Assembly: GCA_004335635.1 (NCBI GenBank)
Contig: QAXH01002715.1
Location: forward strand, 1-13,457
Length of the DNA: 13,457 nucleotides
Reading direction: 5' to 3'
Origin: Chloromonas sp. AAM2
Taxonomy: Eukaryota; Chlorophyta; Chlorophyceae; Chlamydomonadales; Chlamydomonadaceae
The position numbers and the translations under genes are program-made. Below the pieces are notes generated by a model, which made no database searches, was not told where the DNA came from, and saw nothing but the letters and a program-made list of their open reading frames with translations. Positions 8,643-13,457 of the stretch are shown piece by piece. How positions within the stretch are numbered: position 1 is the first letter of the stretch; each line of letters starts with the position of its first letter.

Positions 8643-8855
8643 CCTGATGAAAAAGATGTTCGTGTCCTAGTTGACCCGGGCCGCAAGCACATGCAAATAA
8701 TCACTGGCTGAGCCGTCTTGCTGTACCACAAGTCACGGTTTGGACACCGCTGGTACAGACCAGCGCTTTGGACACCAGTTTACAAACGTAGTGCAAATCA
8801 TAAATTGGTTGAACAGCACCCATCTTCAGCACGCACAAACCAACTGAACCCAGGT

Positions 8856-8917
8856 CAAACAAACCCATTGCTCGAGCAAACCCTGGCAAACATAAACACT
8901 GCTCGGACAAACCTGGG
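8856..8917. repeat. Two 31-bp imperfect tandem units
   Basis: Units 8856-8886 and 8887-8917 match at about 23 of 31 positions, sharing CAAACA and TGCTCG at fixed places. The surrounding bases to about 9020 are rich in CAAAC/CCAAA words, giving a strand-biased A/C composition. This is non-coding, repeat-like sequence. Confidence 0.75.
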
Positions 8918-9029
8918 CCAGAAAGAGTCCAGCATACCAAAGCACACCAAACATTGTGTGCTCGGCTCGTTCTGCGGCCGCCCAACAGAACCCCAAAACA
9001 CCCCAAACGGGCACACACACACGACAAAA

Positions 9030-9067
9030 AAAGAAGTTTGCCAGTTCTGGGACAATTCCTGAATCTG
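9030..9067 (-). repeat. Dispersed repeat block, inverted relative to 1135-1170
   Basis: Read on the minus strand, this block contains AATTGTCCCAGAACTGGCAAAC. The plus strand at 1141-1162 contains GATTGTCCGAGAACTGGCAAAC, two mismatches over 22 bases, and similarity weakens on both sides. Two such copies in opposite orientation 8 kb apart suggest a dispersed family, perhaps the remnant of a mobile element. No ends or target duplications were found. Confidence 0.5.
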
Positions 9068-9649
9068 GCACTGGAGTCACAGTCTGGGAACCAACTTAGC
9101 AAATAGTGATCTGAGCGGCCGATGTTATTGGTACCTGACGGCACATTCAGATCAATCTGATAATTGACACACGTCATCTATGGGTCTGGGGCACTCCAAA
9201 TATGGTTACAAATTTCTGTTCTCGTCAATGACGGCGTCACAGCTGCTGGTCAAAGTAGGGGGGTAAAAAGGCCAAAAATGAGACAAAATGTCGTCCAGAC
9301 CTGCCATCCTGCGGTTGTTCGTGACACAGCACACATCAACGAACGCGCCTTGGTGTCGCGCACATACTGGACAAGCCCCGATGCATTTTGACTTGGTGCG
9401 TCGCAAGAAACGGCCGAAAACGGTAAACTCCCGGCGCCTGCGATATCTACGGTACGGCACCTCCAAACTTCGAATTTTTTGCGATGATGGTGGTCCTTGC
9501 GTCCCAAACAATCACTTGAAGCATCGGGAATTCTGTTCCAACAAGTCTTGGCTCACACCCCATGGTCACACACCACCACCACCTGTCTCAGTGCCTCAAT
9601 GGTTGCTTGAATGCCTGAAAGCCTGCCTGGTTGATTGAATACCTGCCTT

Positions 9650-10062
9650 CTATCCCTCTGCACGCTGCTGTGAGTGTTCCCGGACAGTCTTGTTCTCGGT
9701 CTTGCACACAATGCGCCGTGAGTCGGTGTGCACCTTGACCACCGCCTGGCGCTGCATGTTAGCCTGCTCTGCATCAGCAAGGCCGCTGTTGACTGTCTGC
9801 ATCTGCTGTGGGTCATAGTGCCTCCTGCTGTCCTGTCCCAGCGGGTAGAAGAAGCCCCGCGCTCCATCTGTCAGCTGCTTGTACATAGCCAGCTTGCTGA
9901 TCCCCGCGTGATGCCCTCAGTGCTGCATGGCCCCCAGTGCTGCTTGGCATGCGCCGCCAAGTCAGTGATGTGTTGGGGAGGCTGCCGAGTACCCGCATCC
10001 GTGACAACAAGCCTGGCAGAGCACCTGACGCACTGTACTCGGGTGGACATGGGGTTTGGCAG
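9650..10062 (-). pseudogene. Frameshifted Cys/His-rich open frame, unknown family
   Basis: On the minus strand an ATG at 10062 opens a frame reading STRVQCVRCSARLVV, then HITDLAAHAKQHW: a C-x2-C pair followed by spaced His, like a small zinc-binding module. Near 9915 this frame is lost and another continues as ISKLAMYKQLTDGARGFFY and on, polar and Gln-rich, to TAG at 9650-9652. The overlap is too short for a GT-AG intron, so a frameshift (real or sequencing) is the simplest reading. A run of nine C at 10074-10082 lies just upstream. It could be a transposon-derived fragment; the family is not recognised. Confidence 0.4.
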
Positions 10063-10286
10063 GGTGGGTGCGACCCCCCCCCTCGACTTCAAAAGACCTT
10101 GCCGATCATTACAAGCACGTCAGCGCACGCTACGAACAGCTACATAGAGCTGACACCAAGGGCTACGCAGGGCACTTCTCATCGCGCGAATCCATGCAGG
10201 CTGCGATGTGTTCTAACATCGGAAACGATTGCGGTCACTTTTTAACAGAAAAGTCGGTTGGTTCCCAGACTGTGCACTGGAGTTCA

Positions 10287-10347
10287 TTTTTTTGTTTTTT
10301 TGAAAAAAAAACGATATGACAAACCTCTTTCGCAGCGGGGTGCGAAA
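10287..10347. repeat. Homopolymer hairpin T7-G-T7-G-A9 and a neighbouring 7-bp stem
   Basis: Seven T at 10287-10293, seven T at 10295-10301 and nine A at 10303-10311 form a possible A/T hairpin. Seventeen bases on, TTTCGCA (10328-10334) and TGCGAAA (10341-10347) form a perfect 7-bp inverted repeat around GCGGGG. They lie about 550-600 bases downstream of the dehydrogenase stop. This could be a retroelement tail scar or a 3' processing or termination feature; nothing seen decides between these. Confidence 0.6.
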
Positions 10348-10894
10348 GCCGAAACAAGGAATAGCACCAAAAGGACACAAGCTGCGGAGAATCGAAAGAA
10401 ATAGCACGACGTGCCTGGTCACCAAAGAACACAACACCCGCGCCCTCGTGTGCACTCTGACAGTGGGTTTATGCTGCACTTACCATTCCAGTAAGTGCCT
10501 CAGAAGCCCGATAATGCACCGGCTACCGTGCCAGATCTTCTCAGCTTGCAGCAAGCGTCTCAGCTTGCTGCTCTCTTGAACTCGTGGCTAAGGCTGAGCT
10601 AGTAAGATAATGAGCACAAAAGGGCTGCCTTACCAACTCAAAACGTGCACTAACTTGACAGAAGGCCGCCTGAACAAATTTGTGGCAAACCTGCCTGCCG
10701 AGCTGCTCATTGCGGAGCAAGCAGATCTCATTACCAGCAAAGGGCCTGTTAGTGGACATCACACCATCGTCGAGGTTGCGTGTATCGTCTGGTTGCTGGC
10801 CATGTGAGATGCAGGGGCCATCAGCATCAGCGTTTTACTCCTGCCCGACAAAAAATCCTTCCGTGTTAGCACGGCCTGCACTCGAGGAACCCCA

Positions 10895-13108
10895 TCACTT
10901 GTTCACGTCCAGTGCCTGGTCCACTAGCCCTGCCTGCTCCTTGGCGTGCACCGCGGCGTAGCCGGTGGCGGTGGAGGCGGACGGCCCGCGCCCCGCGTAC
11001 TTGATGCGGCCCAGGGGCGGCAGGGGCCGGCCAGCGGCACTGCAACAGCACAACCAGTGAAGTGTAAAGTCACTGACAGGGTTACCTAGGCTGAACGTGT
11101 GACACTTAAGCGTGAGTCCTGTTATGAATTTGCACGCGCATCGCTTGCCAGTCCACCAGAAGTATCTGGTGTTAGAAACACGTAAGCCTCTCCGTCTGAT
11201 CACCCCAGCTCAGCTGGCCCCAATCCGTAATGTCTGTTCCGTAGGCCAACTTCCACACAAGGCTGCACTGAGCATTGCTGAAGCAAGGTTGGTGCGGTAC
11301 GCATGAGCCCAGGTAAACGAGAGCATGCAACGCTCTGAAGGCATGCTCACACATCAAAACCTCTGCTGGAAGCCAATTGTTTGCGTGTGGCAGCCAGCCC
11401 ATGCTGCATCCCATGTACTCACGCCAGGCACGTGTTGATGCGCGGCTGTATGTGGAAGTACGCTCCCATGTTCTGGTGCTCCTCCTGGCACCACACAATC
11501 TCGGCGTTGGGGTAGCGCTTCAGCTCGCGCAGCACGAGGTCGAAGGGGAATGGGGCCAGCTGAACAGACAAGCAGCAGGACATCACGCACCCTGGTGACG
11601 AACAACATATTGTCATACGTGTACAGTTGACGCGATGTCCATTCCACAGCAGCTTGAAGCATTTCAAGCAGAGTACTATCACAGGCAGTGTCTACGAGGC
11701 AGCAACGTATATAAAATCGGAGGCAACCACAAGACGTCCCCTGATGCTCCATCGCTGGTGAAGTGCTGTGCAAGGCTTTAATGACAATGATGACCCCAAC
11801 CAGGCTCCGTGCCACCCTTCACCCTTGTTCAATCCCTGTCCACTGCCCTTGGCAACCCTGAGAGTGCGTCACAAGTGCGACACATCACAAGTGCGTCAGC
11901 CGAACCTCTGCCTGGCATGCAGGCTGTGCACTCACCTGCTCCAGACGCACGATTGCCACCTCGTTCTTCTTATCCAGACCCCGCTTCTCCCTCTCGGCAT
12001 GCAGGTCATAGAAAACCTTGCCGCTGCAGAACACGAGGCGCCTGTGGACGCATACACCGTGTGCGTAGATCAGACTACCTCACAATCCCTGCTGCTCAAG
12101 AGCGCACAAGGCTATTTCGTGGCTATAAGCTGGACCACAGAAGCAATTTCGTGATGCAATACAGTCTGCGACATGCAAGATCCGTCTTCAGACTAGCCTT
12201 GTGTCTCACTTGTACGACTCTTCTGTCGGTGCCACAGGGGCGCGGCTCTTGGGCATGATGCCGGTGTCGTCCATGATGATGCGCTTGAAGCGCACGCCGA
12301 CAATGCCTACACAGGAACAACACAACAACAGAAAAGGGATGCACTCTTCAACTCATATGCACACAATGTTTTTTCGACAATGATGTGACTGACGCCGCTC
12401 TGCCTGTGGCAAACAAGTCCAGACTCTGGCGCCAGGTGTACACCGTTGTGACATGCAGGGCAGCGGCATGTGGTTGGTTGATGCCACGTGTGGTCCTGCA
12501 CCATGCACGCTGTGTATTGCTGCATCGCGTCGAATGGCCTTACCTGCGTCGTCAGGCTGATCATCGAACTCCCAGAGGTGGCTCTTGCACTTGGGGTGGC
12601 GCAGGAGGTTCTTGGGGCTCATCACAATCAGGGGCTTGCGGAACGCGCGGTGTACCTGAGGACATGGGGAACAGGGTATGCTGTGACCGTCAGCCTCAAG
12701 GGATCTAGCCCTCCAAAACTCCTGGAACAGCGACCATGCTGTACTTGTAAGTAATGAGTGAGAAGACGAGCAACGTGCGTGTGACTGGCCTCTTAACCCT
12801 AGCCACCTCCTCCTCCAGGTGAACAAGCAGCTGCCTGACTGAGATCGACATCGGCTGCAGTACACACAAGCCCACAACTTGGGTGCTTGATACGTGCTGG
12901 GTCAACACGGAGGCAAAAGGACAACAACAACGTTTTGCATTGGTGATGCATGCCTCACCTGGCGTCGCAGCACATGGAAGTAGTTGGCGGGGGTGGTGAC
13001 GTTGACCACCTGCCAGTTAGCGCTCTGCACCTGCGTGCCCAGGTGCCCGCCAGTGAACCACTTGTCCAGGTCAACCTCGGGCATCACGTAGGGGTCCTCA
13101 TCGCACAT
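10895..13108 (-). CDS. OGDH: 2-oxoglutarate dehydrogenase E1 component, C-terminal part (last six exons)
   Basis: Minus-strand exons: 13108-12959, 12655-12544, 12306-12210, 12041-11936, 11559-11423, 11039-10895. All introns are GT-AG and the phases agree; 747 bases give 248 residues and TGA. The enzyme is the thiamine-diphosphate E1 subunit of the mitochondrial 2-oxoglutarate dehydrogenase complex, which decarboxylates 2-oxoglutarate and passes the succinyl group to lipoyl-E2 in the TCA cycle. Diagnostic stretches: WQVVNVTTPANYFHVLRRQ, FRKPLIVMSPKNLLRHPKC, RLVFCSGKVFYDL, ELKRYPNAEIVWCQEE, NMGAY and YAGRGPSASTATGY with VHAKEQ near the end. These separate it from the paralogue DHTKD1. They cover the end of the transketolase-like domain and the OGDH C-terminal domain. 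The N-terminal majority lies right of the window. Compared with plant sequences I recall, a few extra residues (about DKWFTGGHLG) precede the QSANWQVVNV strand. Confidence 0.96.
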
Positions 13109-13457
13109 CTGCACAAAAAACACCACACCAGGAACGTGTGTGTGTCAGTGTGTGTCAGTGTGTGTGTGTGTGTGCATGTATGCAAGTGTGCGTCGTTTTA
13201 CATCAGGAGCGCTTTTTTCACACTAAAGGATCGCATAGCAAACAAACACAGAGATTTCATTTCCTCTAAAGCAAGCTCCTGCATAAAGCCATCACCATGA
13301 TGAGTGATCATGATAAGTGCCGTGTGCGGCATGTTCATACATACTTGCCACAGCACTTGGCATTGAAGGATGGTAACAGCGTGGAGGTGGAGGCTAGCGC
13401 ACGTGGCTGGTGGAAACGGGACGTGGGATGTGCGACTGCTGGTGTGTGTGTGTGTGT
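13109..13457 (-). other. Intron of the OGDH gene with (TG)n microsatellites
   Basis: Upstream of the acceptor TTTTTTGTGCAG before 13108. The next conserved dehydrogenase stretch, the histidine- and glycine-rich segment preceding the LQM region, is not found in either register, so the intron runs past the window edge. It holds TG-repeat blocks at about 13136-13173, interrupted by CA, and at 13441-13457. Confidence 0.8.
13136..13173. repeat. Interrupted (TG)n microsatellite
   Basis: TGTGTGTCAG is repeated, then a run of about eight TG. A second TG tract ends the window at 13441-13457, where the assembly may have stopped because of it. Both are in the dehydrogenase intron. Confidence 0.95.

Larger units (their letters stand above)
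7929..10894. other. Intergenic, repeat-rich stretch between the acyltransferase and dehydrogenase genes
   Basis: About 3 kb between the start of the acyltransferase and the stop of the dehydrogenase, both on the minus strand. Apart from the repeats and the frameshifted frame listed separately, I see no supported gene. A TGTAA-type algal poly(A) signal for the dehydrogenase appears on the minus strand at 10113-10109, about 780 bases past its stop, which is long but within what green algae use. The plus-strand frame 10610-10807 (65 codons) is open but featureless. Confidence 0.55.

Noticed and set aside
9206..9511. A minus-strand 101-codon frame with several Cys residues
   Set aside because: The cysteines show no regular zinc-binding spacing, there are no splice partners, and the opposite strand is equally open.
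10610..10807. A plus-strand 65-codon frame (MSTKGLPYQLK) antisense to the dehydrogenase 3' region
   Set aside because: It is short, unrecognised, lacks partner exons, and lies where a 3' untranslated region of the opposite gene is expected.
1..13457. CRISPR array, tRNA or rRNA genes, bacterial operons
   Set aside because: No regularly spaced repeat-spacer pattern, no convincing tRNA B-box or cloverleaf and no rRNA core was seen, and the gene structures are clearly eukaryotic.

Overview
The window looks like nuclear DNA of a green alga (Chlorophyta, Chlamydomonadales-like); the species cannot be named from the sequence. The signs are GC-rich exons cut by many GT-AG introns of 90-560 bases, donors close to GTGAGT, (TG)n microsatellites in introns, and long Ala/Pro/Gly/Ser-rich inserts inside enzymes. 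There are no bacterial-style operons. The long open frames mislead: real proteins appear only after exons are joined across frames, so all exon models here come from splice sites, phase and family motifs read by eye.

Layout. (1) Positions 1-869, plus strand: the 3' end of a gene for a small hydrophobic membrane protein of unknown function, after a perfect 31-bp tandem duplication at the window edge. (2) 870-2037: no convincing gene; probably the two 3' ends of convergent genes, with short repeats. (3) 7928 down to 2038, minus strand: one apparently complete 13-exon gene for a BAHD / HXXXD-type acyl-CoA-dependent acyltransferase. The model gives 983 residues, about twice the usual size, because two large low-complexity inserts interrupt the fold. 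All signature motifs are recoverable: LSPLD start, SGRL, CNAGVPF, HAVVDG, STNDAL, VDLR, and DFGNG in place of DFGWG. (4) 7929-10894: intergenic and repeat-rich, with a 26-bp tandem pair upstream of the acyltransferase, a decayed coding-like tandem duplication, a 31-bp tandem pair, a frameshifted Cys/His-rich frame and a homopolymer hairpin. (5) 13108 down to 10895, minus strand, running off the right edge: the last six exons (248 residues) of mitochondrial 2-oxoglutarate dehydrogenase E1.

The acyltransferase and the dehydrogenase lie head to tail on the minus strand. There is no sign of functional linkage, although both use CoA chemistry: the dehydrogenase is part of the TCA cycle, and the acyltransferase is probably a specialised-metabolism or cell-wall/lipid enzyme whose substrate cannot be read from sequence. 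The main discovery is the acyltransferase, which is hidden from simple ORF calling and carries an insert of about 330 residues in its C-terminal half.
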